From the NCBI GenBank assembly GCA_017617035.1, contig JAFZWV010000032.1, forward strand, positions 1 to 64,000: a DNA stretch of 64,000 nucleotides. The letters run 5' to 3'. Position numbers and translations under genes: made by a program. Under the pieces are notes generated by a model. It saw only the letters and a list, made by a program, of their open reading frames with translations, was not told the DNA's origin and did no database searches. The stretch comes from Bacteroidales bacterium. Lineage in GTDB: Bacteria; Bacteroidota; Bacteroidia; Bacteroidales; UBA932. This document shows positions 25,936 to 34,667 of the stretch, piece after piece (positions within the stretch are counted from its first letter, which is position 1; the number at the start of each line of letters is the position of its first letter).

Positions 25936-27423
25936 ATGAAACTTCGCGAAGTCATATGTCTTGCCGCGCTGCTGGCTGTCGCCTGCACGCCTGAGACTCC
26001 GGACCCCACCCCGGATCCGGTGCCTGAGAATATGACTTTGAGCGCATCTACACTTGAGGCATCACAAAGCGGAGAGACACTATACCTTACAGTGACTTCC
26101 CCGGCGCGCCCCAAGGTGGGCGGAGTCCCCGACTGGATCAAATTCACAGACGGAACCTTCAACCATTACAAGATTACCTTCTCCTTCCAGGTGAGCGCAA
26201 ACAACACTCATGAAACCCGCGAGGCGAAACTCAGAATAACTGCGAATGGCCTGGAGGATCAAATCTTTACCATAAGCCAACCCGGTATTCCCGACTCCCC
26301 CTCTCCTGAAGACGGTTGGGAGAGCGCCTCATCCGCCGTGAGGAACATGGGCGCAGGTTGGAATCTGGGAAACACCCTCGATTCCAATAGTGGCGATATC
26401 GACAATATGTGGATAGAGGCCTACAGCCAGCGCAGGACATCGGATTACGAAACCGCATGGGGCCAACCAGTGACTACGCGCGCGTTGATCCATATGTTCA
26501 AGGATGCCGGATTTGGCGCCATTCGCGTGCCAGTTACATGGTACCCCCATATCGGGACGGTTACCGTCAATGGGAAGCATTGGGACATGTCGACCTGGAC
26601 CGGCAATGACGTCGATCCTGCATGGATGGCCCGCGTAAAAGAGGTAGTTGACTACGTCATAGACGAAGGGCTGTACTGCATACTGAATGTCCACCACGAC
26701 ACCGGAGCAGCCCCCACAGCCTGGCTGGTTGCAAGCGACGCGGATTTCGAGGCAGCCAAGGACCGTTATGAATCACTTTGGCAGCAGATTGCCAACACCT
26801 TCAAGGATTACGGTGAACACCTACTGTTCGAATCATACAACGAGATGCTTGATCCCCTTGACTCATGGTGCTTCGCATCCTTTGCCGCTCCCGGCAGCTA
26901 TGACGCAGATGTCGCCAGGTCTGCATATTCGGGTATCAACCGTTACGCTGAGCTCTTTACGACCACGGTTCGAGCCACGGGAGGCAACAACGCAAAGCGC
27001 AACCTTATAGTCAACACCTATGGAGCCTGCAGCGGCGACGGGACCTGGAACTCCCACCTCATAGATCCCATAAAAGCGATAGAGATACCCGAAGAACCAG
27101 GTCACATCGCCGTCCAAATCCACAGTTACTGGGACGCAGAGAAATTTGACACGCAAAAGTCAGACATAGACCGACTGTTCTCGAATATTGGAGAGCATCT
27201 CATCGGCCGCCTTGGCGTTCCTGTAATCATAGGAGAATGGGGAGGAGGCACGGGCGAAGACAGCGAGAACAACGTACGCTTCGCAACCTACTTTTCCCAA
27301 AAGGCAAAAGAATCCAGCGTAGCCGCTTTCTGGTGGATGGGCCTCTCTGACGGAGCCGACCGCAGTGCACTGGCCTGGACCATGCCCCTGACCAAAGACG
27401 GAATACTCAAAGCTTACAAGTAA
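25936..27423 (+). CDS. GH5 endo-beta-glycanase lipoprotein with BACON domain
   Basis: 495 residues; starts directly at the base after the previous stop. Lipoprotein signal ends AVACTPETPDPTPDPVPE, with a Pro/Asp linker. BACON domain at ~30-115. GH5 catalytic domain at ~125-495: GAGWNLGNTLDSNSGDID, YETAWGQPVTT, AIRVPVTWYPHIG, LFESYNEMLDPLD (acid/base Glu), VIIGEWGGGTG (nucleophile Glu). The family is broad in substrate (cellulose, glucomannan, mannan). A different GH5 from its neighbour, not a simple duplicate; overlap of BACON domains suggests both are displayed outside the cell. Confidence 0.9.
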   Translation: MKLREVICLAALLAVACTPETPDPTPDPVPENMTLSASTLEASQSGETLYLTVTSPARPKVGGVPDWIKFTDGTFNHYKITFSFQVSANNTHETREAKLRITANGLEDQIFTISQPGIPDSPSPEDGWESASSAVRNMGAGWNLGNTLDSNSGDIDNMWIEAYSQRRTSDYETAWGQPVTTRALIHMFKDAGFGAIRVPVTWYPHIGTVTVNGKHWDMSTWTGNDVDPAWMARVKEVVDYVIDEGLYCILNVHHDTGAAPTAWLVASDADFEAAKDRYESLWQQIANTFKDYGEHLLFESYNEMLDPLDSWCFASFAAPGSYDADVARSAYSGINRYAELFTTTVRATGGNNAKRNLIVNTYGACSGDGTWNSHLIDPIKAIEIPEEPGHIAVQIHSYWDAEKFDTQKSDIDRLFSNIGEHLIGRLGVPVIIGEWGGGTGEDSENNVRFATYFSQKAKESSVAAFWWMGLSDGADRSALAWTMPLTKDGILKAYK

Positions 27424-27424
27424 T

Positions 27425-28522
27425 ATGAAGAAACTAACCATACTCGCAGCATTGCTTATGAGCGTAGCCTGCACACATCCGACCGATCAAGTCCTCGCGA
27501 CCCTGAAGAAAGCAGTCGCAGAAGGCAAGGTCCTTTACGGCCACCAGGACGACCTGCTTTACGGCCACACATGGAACGCGACACTAGAAGACGATCATAC
27601 AATGGAGCGCTCCGACGTCAAGTTCGTCACCGGTGACTACCCTGCTATCCTAGGCCTTGAACTCGGAGACTTCGAACTCGGAGCTCAGAGAAACCTCGAC
27701 GGCAACGATATCGACCTTACCCGCGAAGCGGCCGTGAAACACTATCTGCGCGGGGGTATAGTTACAATAAGCTGGCATCCCAACAATCCGGTTACAGGCG
27801 GTGATGCATGGGATCTTACCGGCGGAGACGTAGTCGCAAAATTGCTTCCTGGAGGAGATCTCCACGACATGTGGATGGAGCGCATGGGCCGCATCGGCGA
27901 CTTCCTCGAGAGCATAAAAACCCCGGACGGAAAACCTATACCTATCATCTGGCGCCCCTGGCACGAACACACCGGAAGCTGGTTCTGGTGGGGCTGGGAT
28001 TTCTGCAGCGCCCAGGAATTCAACGACTTCTGGGTCATGACCTATGACTATATGGTACGCGAGCGCGGCCTTAAGAACCTTCTCTGGGCCATCTCCCCCA
28101 ACGGAGTCGACTTCTTCGAGGACTGGCCCCAGCGCTATCCCGGCGACAAGTATGTCGACATAGTCGGTCTGGACATGTACTGCCCAACATGGATGCCCCA
28201 GGAGACCGCCCTGCCCTACTATATGGAGAATATGCCCCTGCTGCTCGCTTCTCTCGAGCAGTTCGCCAAGGAGCACGGCAAGATACTGGCCCTGACGGAG
28301 ACCGGCTACGAAGGCCTGACCTGGCCTACGTGGTGGACCGAGGTGCTCGCGCCCTCGATCAAGGGCTTCCCCATCGCATACCTTCTTACATGGCGCAACA
28401 CCAGCGAGCCCGACCGCAGGGACGTCCACTTCTACGCTCCCTTCCCCGGCGGTCCCACCGAGCAGGACTTCTGCAAATGGATTAACGAAAACAACATCCT
28501 TCTTCTGAACGGAATAAAATGA
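27425..28522 (+). CDS. GH26 beta-mannanase, probably periplasmic
   Basis: 365 residues, no BACON domain. Signal [22 protein letters not shown] ends in a lipoprotein cysteine, but no acidic cluster follows, which favours the periplasmic face over surface export. The GH26 barrel starts at once: [44 protein letters not shown] (acid/base Glu) and [10 protein letters not shown] (nucleophile Glu). It resembles the BoMan26A type that trims imported oligosaccharides to mannobiose, the substrate of the 2-epimerase. Its stop overlaps the GH130 start (ATGA). Confidence 0.92.
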   Translation: MKKLTILAALLMSVACTHPTDQVLATLKKAVAEGKVLYGHQDDLLYGHTWNATLEDDHTMERSDVKFVTGDYPAILGLELGDFELGAQRNLDGNDIDLTREAAVKHYLRGGIVTISWHPNNPVTGGDAWDLTGGDVVAKLLPGGDLHDMWMERMGRIGDFLESIKTPDGKPIPIIWRPWHEHTGSWFWWGWDFCSAQEFNDFWVMTYDYMVRERGLKNLLWAISPNGVDFFEDWPQRYPGDKYVDIVGLDMYCPTWMPQETALPYYMENMPLLLASLEQFAKEHGKILALTETGYEGLTWPTWWTEVLAPSIKGFPIAYLLTWRNTSEPDRRDVHFYAPFPGGPTEQDFCKWINENNILLLNGIK

Positions 28523-29673
28523 ACTGGAAACTGAAACTAAACCTTCTTCGCAAAGAACACGAAGAACTGCTGTCGAAAAAGAACCACACCGTCTATGTGA
28601 ACGGCGTGTATGAAAGATATGAGAATCCTGTTCTCACTGCCGCCCATGCCCCGCTGGAGTGGCGCTACGACCTCAATCCCGAGACGAACCCCTTCCTGAT
28701 GGAGCGCATCGGCATCCACGCCGCATTCAATAGCGGAGCGATCAAGTGGGGCGACAAATATGTATTGGTAGTCCGCGTAGAGGCCGACGACCGCAAGTCC
28801 TTCTTCGCGGTAGCCGAGAGCCCCAACGGAATCGACAACTTCCGCTTCTGGCCCCGCCCGATAACCATGCCCGAGTACGGAGAGCCAGCGACCAATGTCT
28901 ACGACATGCGCCTGACGCGCCATGAAGACGGCTGGATCTACGGCCTGTTCTGCGTGGAGCGCAAGGACCATGATCTCGAGGGCGACCTCTCAGCCGCTAC
29001 GGCCGCGTGCGGGATCGCGCGTACCCATGACCTCGTGAACTGGGAGCGCCTGCCCGACCTGAAGTCCCGCTCGCAGCAGCGCAACGTCTGCCTGCACCCG
29101 GAGTTCGTCGACGGCAAGTACGCCCTCTACACCCGCCCGCAGGACGGTTTCATCGATGCAGGTAGCGGCGGCGGAATCGGCTGGGCGCTGGTAGACGACA
29201 TCACCAACGCCGAGGTCCGCGAGGAGAAGATAATCAGCGCGCGCAAGTACCACACCGTCTACGAAGTCAAGAACGGCGAGGGCCCGGCTCCGATCAAGAC
29301 GGCGAAGGGTTGGCTCCACCTTGCCCATGGCGTACGCGGCTGCGCGAGCGGCCTTCGCTACGTGCTGTATATGTACATGACCGCCCTGGACGACCCTTCG
29401 AAACTGATCGCTCAGCCTTCTGGCTTTTTCATCGCCCCCGAGGGCGACGAACTCGTAGGCGACGTAATGAACGTCGCATTCTCCAGCGGCTGGATAGAGG
29501 ATCCCGACGGGAAGGTGTTCATCTACTACGCCTCGTCCGATACCCGTATGCATGTAGCCACCTCGACTGTAGACAGGCTGGTGGACTACTGCCTCCATAC
29601 CGAGCCCGACGGTGGCCGCACCGGCCTGACGGTCGAGCGAATCAACAGACTGATTGACAAGAATAATAAATAA
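28519..29673 (+). CDS. GH130 4-O-beta-mannosyl-glucose phosphorylase
   Basis: 384 residues with no signal peptide: cytoplasmic. It converts mannosyl-beta-1,4-glucose and phosphate to mannose-1-phosphate and glucose. Seen: [59 protein letters not shown] (catalytic Asp in the YDMRL stretch), [20 protein letters not shown] and [20 protein letters not shown], all typical of GH130 subfamily 1. The 2-epimerase at 11789-13024 makes its substrate from mannobiose. Translationally coupled to the GH26 gene by a 4-base overlap. Confidence 0.95.
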   Translation: MNWKLKLNLLRKEHEELLSKKNHTVYVNGVYERYENPVLTAAHAPLEWRYDLNPETNPFLMERIGIHAAFNSGAIKWGDKYVLVVRVEADDRKSFFAVAESPNGIDNFRFWPRPITMPEYGEPATNVYDMRLTRHEDGWIYGLFCVERKDHDLEGDLSAATAACGIARTHDLVNWERLPDLKSRSQQRNVCLHPEFVDGKYALYTRPQDGFIDAGSGGGIGWALVDDITNAEVREEKIISARKYHTVYEVKNGEGPAPIKTAKGWLHLAHGVRGCASGLRYVLYMYMTALDDPSKLIAQPSGFFIAPEGDELVGDVMNVAFSSGWIEDPDGKVFIYYASSDTRMHVATSTVDRLVDYCLHTEPDGGRTGLTVERINRLIDKNNK

Positions 29674-29681
29674 GCATAACT

Positions 29682-31025
29682 ATGGCCAAACTCTCAGAGA
29701 AAATTGGATACGCTCTTGGCGATGCCGCTGCCGGCGGTATAACCTGGAAGGTGATGTCCATCGCTTTTCCCTTCTTCTTTACTAACGTCTTCGGTCTTAC
29801 GGTAGCCGACGCTGCCGCTCTGATGCTGGTAGCCCGTTTGTTCGACGTAATCACTGACCCCATGATGGGCGCCATCGCAGACCGCACCCAGTCGCGCTGG
29901 GGCACCTATCGTCCATGGCTCATCTTCGGAGCCATTCCGCTGGGCCTGGTGTTCGCCATGCTGCTCTACACCCCGGATTTCGGGCCTGCCGGCAAGCGCG
30001 TCTACGCTTATACGCTCTATCTGCTGATGATGGTGGTGTACACCGCCGTCAACGTGCCTTACGGGTCGCTGCTGGGCGTGATGACCGACGATGACAACGA
30101 GAAGAACCAGTTCTCATCGTTCCGTATGGTAGGCGCCTATGCCATGGGCTTTATCATGCTCTTCTCCTTCCCCTATCTTCAGAGGTTGGTAGGCGGCGAG
30201 CCCAAGCATCAGTACGCAGTCCTGGGCGTTATTCTCGGAGCTGTTGCGGCCCTTGGAACCCTTGCCTGCGGCCTGCTTACCAGAGAGAGGCTGAAGCCCA
30301 TACGCGCGGAGAAATTCTCGTTCAAGCCTTTTGCCGACCTGTTCCGCAATAAGCCATGGATTTACCTGACGCTCATCGGAATCTGCACCAACTTCTTCAA
30401 TGGCTTCCGCTACGCTGTAGCCGCTTACCTGATGGAGTACTGCCTGCATGGCGATGTGACCGTCATGGGCCTGGTGATCAACTATACCGTGTTCATGATG
30501 TTCGGTGAGGCCACCTGCATGGTTTTCGGAGGCTTGTGTCCCTGGTTCACCAAGAAGGTCGGTTCGAAGAAGAAGGCCTTTGCCTGGGCAGCCATTATCT
30601 GCGCCGTTTCCTCGATCCTTTTCTTCTTCATTCCCATGAACCCGGCTTGGATTTGGGTAATGGTGGCCAATGTAATTATCACCTCCATCGGCATCGGCTT
30701 CTATTCCCCGCTGCTTTGGTCGATGTATGCCGATGTGGCCGACTATGCCACCGAAAAGAACGGCACGTCCTCGACCGGCCTGATTTTCTCGTCCGGGACC
30801 ATGGCCCAGAAGTTCGGCTCCGCCATTTCGGGCGCGCTGGTCGCCATGCTCCTTGGCCTTGCAGGCTTCATCTCCAACACTGACCCTGCCACCGGCGATA
30901 CCGTTGTGACTATCCTCAACGAGGGCTCGGTCCAGACTATGATATGGTCGCTGTTCTCGCTCTTCCCGGCCGCGATTGCGCTGCTTATACTGCTGCTCCT
31001 TAAGCTCTACCCTATTCAGAAATGA
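29682..31025 (+). CDS. GPH-family sugar:cation symporter
   Basis: 447 residues with about 12 membrane segments in the inner membrane. The opening LSEKIGYALGDAAAGGITWK and the motif RLFDVITDPMMGAIADRTQS, then RWGTYRPWL, are signatures of the glycoside-pentoside-hexuronide (MelB-like) family. It sits between GH130 and GH5 genes and most likely brings mannobiose and cellobiose from the periplasm to the cytoplasmic epimerase and phosphorylases. Its stop overlaps the next start by 4 bases. Confidence 0.92.
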   Translation: MAKLSEKIGYALGDAAAGGITWKVMSIAFPFFFTNVFGLTVADAAALMLVARLFDVITDPMMGAIADRTQSRWGTYRPWLIFGAIPLGLVFAMLLYTPDFGPAGKRVYAYTLYLLMMVVYTAVNVPYGSLLGVMTDDDNEKNQFSSFRMVGAYAMGFIMLFSFPYLQRLVGGEPKHQYAVLGVILGAVAALGTLACGLLTRERLKPIRAEKFSFKPFADLFRNKPWIYLTLIGICTNFFNGFRYAVAAYLMEYCLHGDVTVMGLVINYTVFMMFGEATCMVFGGLCPWFTKKVGSKKKAFAWAAIICAVSSILFFFIPMNPAWIWVMVANVIITSIGIGFYSPLLWSMYADVADYATEKNGTSSTGLIFSSGTMAQKFGSAISGALVAMLLGLAGFISNTDPATGDTVVTILNEGSVQTMIWSLFSLFPAAIALLILLLLKLYPIQK

Positions 31026-32041
31026 GAAAGTTATTGTTTGCATTGATGGTAGTTATGGGCGTTGGCTGCTGCAAGACTCCGGCGGTCGCACCGCTTAAGG
31101 TAGAGGGTACTCAGCTCACGGCCGACGGCAAACCCGTCGCCTTCCATGGCATCAGTTTCGGCTGGCACAACATCTGGCCGCGCTTCTACAATAAAGCGGC
31201 TGTAAAGCAACTGCATGAAGATACGGGATGTATGATTTTCCGAGCCGCGATTGGCTCCGACGACCATGCCCTGGCCGACAATCCCGGTATTCCTTCCGGA
31301 TATATTGGAGCCCCCGAATTCGCCCTTGAGAAGCTTTACGCAGTAGTCGACGGAGCGATTAAGAATGGCTGCTATGTGATAGTAGACTGGCATTCGCATA
31401 CGCTCCATTTAGATGCAGCCAAGGAATTCTTTACCGCCGTCGCAACTCGTTACAAGGGTGTCCCTAATGTGATTTACGAGTTGTTCAACGAGCCTGTGTG
31501 CTTCTCTTTCGAAGAGTGGCGTGAGAATCCTTACGAGGATCTGGGCGACCCTGACGCTATGATGGCTTACTGGCTTGAGTTAAAATCATATGCTACCGAG
31601 TTGATTAAAGTCATCACGGAGATCGACCCCTCCGAGCCGCTCATCCTCATGGGCTGCCCGAGTTGGGACCAGAGAGTCGACCTGCCTGCCGCATCTCCCA
31701 TCGAGGGATACTCTAATTTGATGTACACAATGCACTTCTACGCCGCGACCCATAAGCATCTTCGCGATGCGTGCGACCTGGCTCTTGCAGCCGGCATCCC
31801 GATTTTCGTGAGCGAATGCGCTGCATGTGAGGCCAGCGGCGACGGTCCCATGGACCTCGAAGAGTGGCAGAAATACAGCGACTGGGCAGACGCTAATGGC
31901 ATCACCATGATGGCCTGGAGCATCTCCGACAAGGTCGAGACCTGCTCGATGTTCACCAAGGAGGCTTCATCTGAAGGGCCATGGAGCGATGAAGTGATTA
32001 AACCGTGGGGACAACTAGTTAAAAAATGGATTAAGGAATAA
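31022..32041 (+). CDS. GH5 (subfamily 2-like) endo-beta-1,4-glucanase, probably periplasmic
   Basis: 339 residues. Signal ends MGVGCCKTPAVAPLK, a lipoprotein cysteine without following acidic residues, so periplasm-facing is likely. GH5 features: VAFHGISFGWHNIWPRFYN, VIVDWHSH, VIYELFNEPV (acid/base Glu), MYTMHFYAATHKHLRD and IFVSECAA (nucleophile Glu). The pattern matches bacterial cellulases of subfamily 2. With GH94 next door it would supply cellobiose from glucomannan oligomers. The stop codon's last base is also the first base of a family A repeat. Confidence 0.88.
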   Translation: MRKLLFALMVVMGVGCCKTPAVAPLKVEGTQLTADGKPVAFHGISFGWHNIWPRFYNKAAVKQLHEDTGCMIFRAAIGSDDHALADNPGIPSGYIGAPEFALEKLYAVVDGAIKNGCYVIVDWHSHTLHLDAAKEFFTAVATRYKGVPNVIYELFNEPVCFSFEEWRENPYEDLGDPDAMMAYWLELKSYATELIKVITEIDPSEPLILMGCPSWDQRVDLPAASPIEGYSNLMYTMHFYAATHKHLRDACDLALAAGIPIFVSECAACEASGDGPMDLEEWQKYSDWADANGITMMAWSISDKVETCSMFTKEASSEGPWSDEVIKPWGQLVKKWIKE

Positions 32042-32142
32042 TAATCAGGCATCTGTACCTGGGCCCTATCGCCTGGAAACGCTTCGCGTCAAACGGCGAC
32101 CCTAGTCCGGGAAAATGGGCCCCGCTACAGATGCCTGATTAT
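32041..32142. repeat. Family A structured palindromic element, copy 3
   Basis: Perfect 17-base arms (ATAATCAGGCATCTGTA at 32041-32057, complement at 32126-32142) plus inner GGGCCC/GGGCCC enclose the shared core: TATCGCCTGG, ACGC-TTC-GCGT, CGGCGACCCTAGTCCGGG, AAAATG. It fills the gap between the GH5 and GH94 genes inside the operon and starts on the last base of the GH5 stop codon. Its arms share no sequence with those of copies 1 and 2. Confidence 0.85.
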
Positions 32143-32160
32143 CATTAGCATTATTATATA

Positions 32161-34569
32161 ATGAAACAATTCGGTCATTTCGATGACGCTGCAAGGGAGT
32201 ATGTGATAACATCTCCCGCCACTCCGTGGCCATGGATCAATTATCTGGGCACGGACGGCTTCTTCTCGCTGATTTCGAACACCGCGGGCGGTTATTGCTT
32301 CTACCGCGACGCCAAATTCCGCCGCATCACCCGTTACCGCTACAACGATGTCCCGATGGACAGCGTCGGAAGGTACTTCTATGTAAAGGAGGGTTCAGAA
32401 GTTTGGAGTCCGGGATGGAAGCCCTGCAAAACTGCGCTCGATTTTTACGAGTGCCGCCACGGCATGGGCTATACCCGCATAACCGGCGAGAAAGACGGAC
32501 TCAGCGTCAGCGAGCTGTTCTTCGTACCTGTGGGCAAAAACTGCGAAATTCAGCAAGTTACTCTGAAAAATAACAGCTCCGTTAAGCGTTCATTCAAACT
32601 GTTCGCCTACACCGAATGGTGTCTGTGGAATGGCCAGACCGACGGTGAGAACTTCCAGAGGAATCTCTCCACCGGTGAAGTTGAGATTGAGCCTGGTGTA
32701 TTGTATCACAAGACCGAATACAAGGAGCGCAGAAACCATTATGCGTTCTACTATTGCTCCGATCCCAAGGCGTCTTATGATACCGACCGCGAATCGTTCG
32801 TAGGCCTGTATAACGGTCTTGATGCCCCCGAAGCGGTTACAGAAGGCAAATGCCGCAAATCTGTCGCCCACGGTTGGAGTCCGATTGCTGCTTTTGAACT
32901 GGATATCGTACTGGAACCCGGCGAGACTGCCGAGCGCACCTTTATGATAGGCTATATCGAGAATCCTGAAGACGAGAAGTTCGATTTGAAGGCTCCCCGT
33001 ACCGTCTGGAGTCCGACTATCAATAAGAAACGCACCCATGAACTGATTGCCGCATTTGACTCCCCTGCAAAGGTCGCCGATGCGTTTGCAGAACTAGGCC
33101 GTTACTGGGACAACATCCTCGGACGTTTCTCCATTCAGTCCGATTCGCCCGAACTCGACCGCATGGTCAATATCTGGAACCAGTACCAGTGCATGATTAC
33201 CTTCTGCTTCTCGCGAAGCGCCTCGTTCTTCGAGAGCGGCATCGGCCGTGGAATGGGCTTCCGCGACTCCAACCAGGATCTCGTCGGCTTTGTCCATCAG
33301 ATTCCGGCCCGCGCCCGCGAGCGCATACTCGATATCGCAGCGACCCAGTTCCCCGACGGAGGCTGCTACCACCAGTATCAGCCGCTAACCAAGCGGGGCA
33401 ACAACGACATAGGCGGCGGTTTCGGCGACGATCCGCTGTGGCTCATTTTCGGCACGGTCGCATACATCAAGGAGACGGGCGATTTCAGTATTCTGGACGA
33501 AATGGTCCCGTTCGACAACAAGCCCGGCAGCGAAAAGACTCTGCTCGAGCACCTTCGCATCTCCTTTGACCATGTCGCTTCGAGGCTCGGCCCCCACGGT
33601 CTGCCGCTTATCGGCCGCGCCGACTGGAACGACTGCCTCAACCTCAACTGCTTCTCGAGCGACCCGAACGAGTCATTCCAGACCACCGAAAACAACTCCG
33701 AAGGCAGCAAGGCAGAATCACTTATGATCGCAGGCCAGTTCGTGTTCTGCGGCCGGCAGTACGCCGAACTGCTCGAACGCCTGGGCCTTTCATCCGAGCA
33801 TGTTCGTTCGCAGGTCGACGCTATGGTCGCGGCGGTCGAGCAGTTCGGCTGGGACGGCCGTTGGTTCCTTCGCGCCTACGATTTCCATGGCGGTAAGGTC
33901 GGCAGCGACGAGTGCGAAGAGGGCAAGATCTTCATCGAGAGTCAGGGATGGTGCACCATGGCCGGCATAGGCGCTGAAAAAGGGATGTGCGCCATGGCCC
34001 TGGACAGCGCGAAAGAGATGCTCGACTGCGAATATGGCCTCGTTTTGAATAACCCCGCGTTCACTCGCTATTATATCGAGTACGGCGAGATCTCGACCTA
34101 CCCGGCCGGCTACAAGGAAAACGCCGGCATCTTCTGCCACAATAACCCGTGGGTCATTATCGGCGAGGTAGTAGCCGGCCGCGCGGAGGATGCGTGGGAC
34201 CACTACCGGAAGATTTGCCCCGCCTTTGTCGTGGACCAGGAACGCCGTAAGGTCGAGCCGTACGTGTACTGCCAGATGGTAGCCGGCAAGGACGCCGCGC
34301 TGCCGGGCGAGGGCAAAAACAGCTGGCTCACCGGCACCGCCGCCTGGAACTGGTACACCGCCACCCAGTGGATACTCGGAATAAAGCCCGAATACGACGG
34401 GCTGCGGGTCAAGCCCTGCCTACCCGCGTCGATTCGCGAGGTCCGGGTCCGCAAGGTCTTCCGTGACGCTGTCTACGATATCGTCCTGAAGCGCACCGGC
34501 CATGGCCCCGCCGACGGCACCTTCATCCCCTATCAGCCCGGCGAGCACACGGTCACCGTAGAGTTTTAA
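32161..34569 (+). CDS. GH94 cellobiose phosphorylase
   Basis: 802 residues, no signal peptide, normal length for the family. Cytoplasmic conversion of cellobiose and phosphate to glucose-1-phosphate and glucose. Visible: YVITSPATPWPWINYLGTDG, YFYVKEG and RGMGFRDSNQDLVGFVHQIP, then GRADWNDCLNLNCFS, which carries the catalytic Asp, and GAEKGMCA. The C-terminal WLTGTAAWNWYTATQWILGI is typical. Its presence shows that glucose-containing (glucomannan) disaccharides are used as well as mannobiose. Last gene of the mannan operon; a family A repeat precedes it and a family B hairpin follows 14 bases after its stop. Confidence 0.95.
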   Translation: MKQFGHFDDAAREYVITSPATPWPWINYLGTDGFFSLISNTAGGYCFYRDAKFRRITRYRYNDVPMDSVGRYFYVKEGSEVWSPGWKPCKTALDFYECRHGMGYTRITGEKDGLSVSELFFVPVGKNCEIQQVTLKNNSSVKRSFKLFAYTEWCLWNGQTDGENFQRNLSTGEVEIEPGVLYHKTEYKERRNHYAFYYCSDPKASYDTDRESFVGLYNGLDAPEAVTEGKCRKSVAHGWSPIAAFELDIVLEPGETAERTFMIGYIENPEDEKFDLKAPRTVWSPTINKKRTHELIAAFDSPAKVADAFAELGRYWDNILGRFSIQSDSPELDRMVNIWNQYQCMITFCFSRSASFFESGIGRGMGFRDSNQDLVGFVHQIPARARERILDIAATQFPDGGCYHQYQPLTKRGNNDIGGGFGDDPLWLIFGTVAYIKETGDFSILDEMVPFDNKPGSEKTLLEHLRISFDHVASRLGPHGLPLIGRADWNDCLNLNCFSSDPNESFQTTENNSEGSKAESLMIAGQFVFCGRQYAELLERLGLSSEHVRSQVDAMVAAVEQFGWDGRWFLRAYDFHGGKVGSDECEEGKIFIESQGWCTMAGIGAEKGMCAMALDSAKEMLDCEYGLVLNNPAFTRYYIEYGEISTYPAGYKENAGIFCHNNPWVIIGEVVAGRAEDAWDHYRKICPAFVVDQERRKVEPYVYCQMVAGKDAALPGEGKNSWLTGTAAWNWYTATQWILGIKPEYDGLRVKPCLPASIREVRVRKVFRDAVYDIVLKRTGHGPADGTFIPYQPGEHTVTVEF

Positions 34570-34583
34570 CCCAACGCTCCGCA

Positions 34584-34630
34584 TTTTTGGACTTCTCCCC
34601 CCCTTTTTTACGGGGAGAAGTCGAAATTTT
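34584..34630. repeat. Family B REP-like hairpin, copy b
   Basis: TTTTTGGACTTCTCCCC and GGGGAGAAGTCGAAATTTTT form a hairpin with one mismatch against the family. The loop (CCCTTTTTTAC) gives the same orientation as copy c. It lies between GH94 and the M16 protease and may terminate the mannan operon, though this is a repeat copy rather than a dedicated terminator. Confidence 0.8.
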
Positions 34631-34667
34631 TCGTACTTTTATAACAAATTACAACCATAGTAGTGTT

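Noticed and set aside
34587-34667. N-terminal extension of the M16 protease
   Set aside because: It would translate repeat copy b and place 27 residues before an obvious signal peptide; ATG 34668 is the better start.
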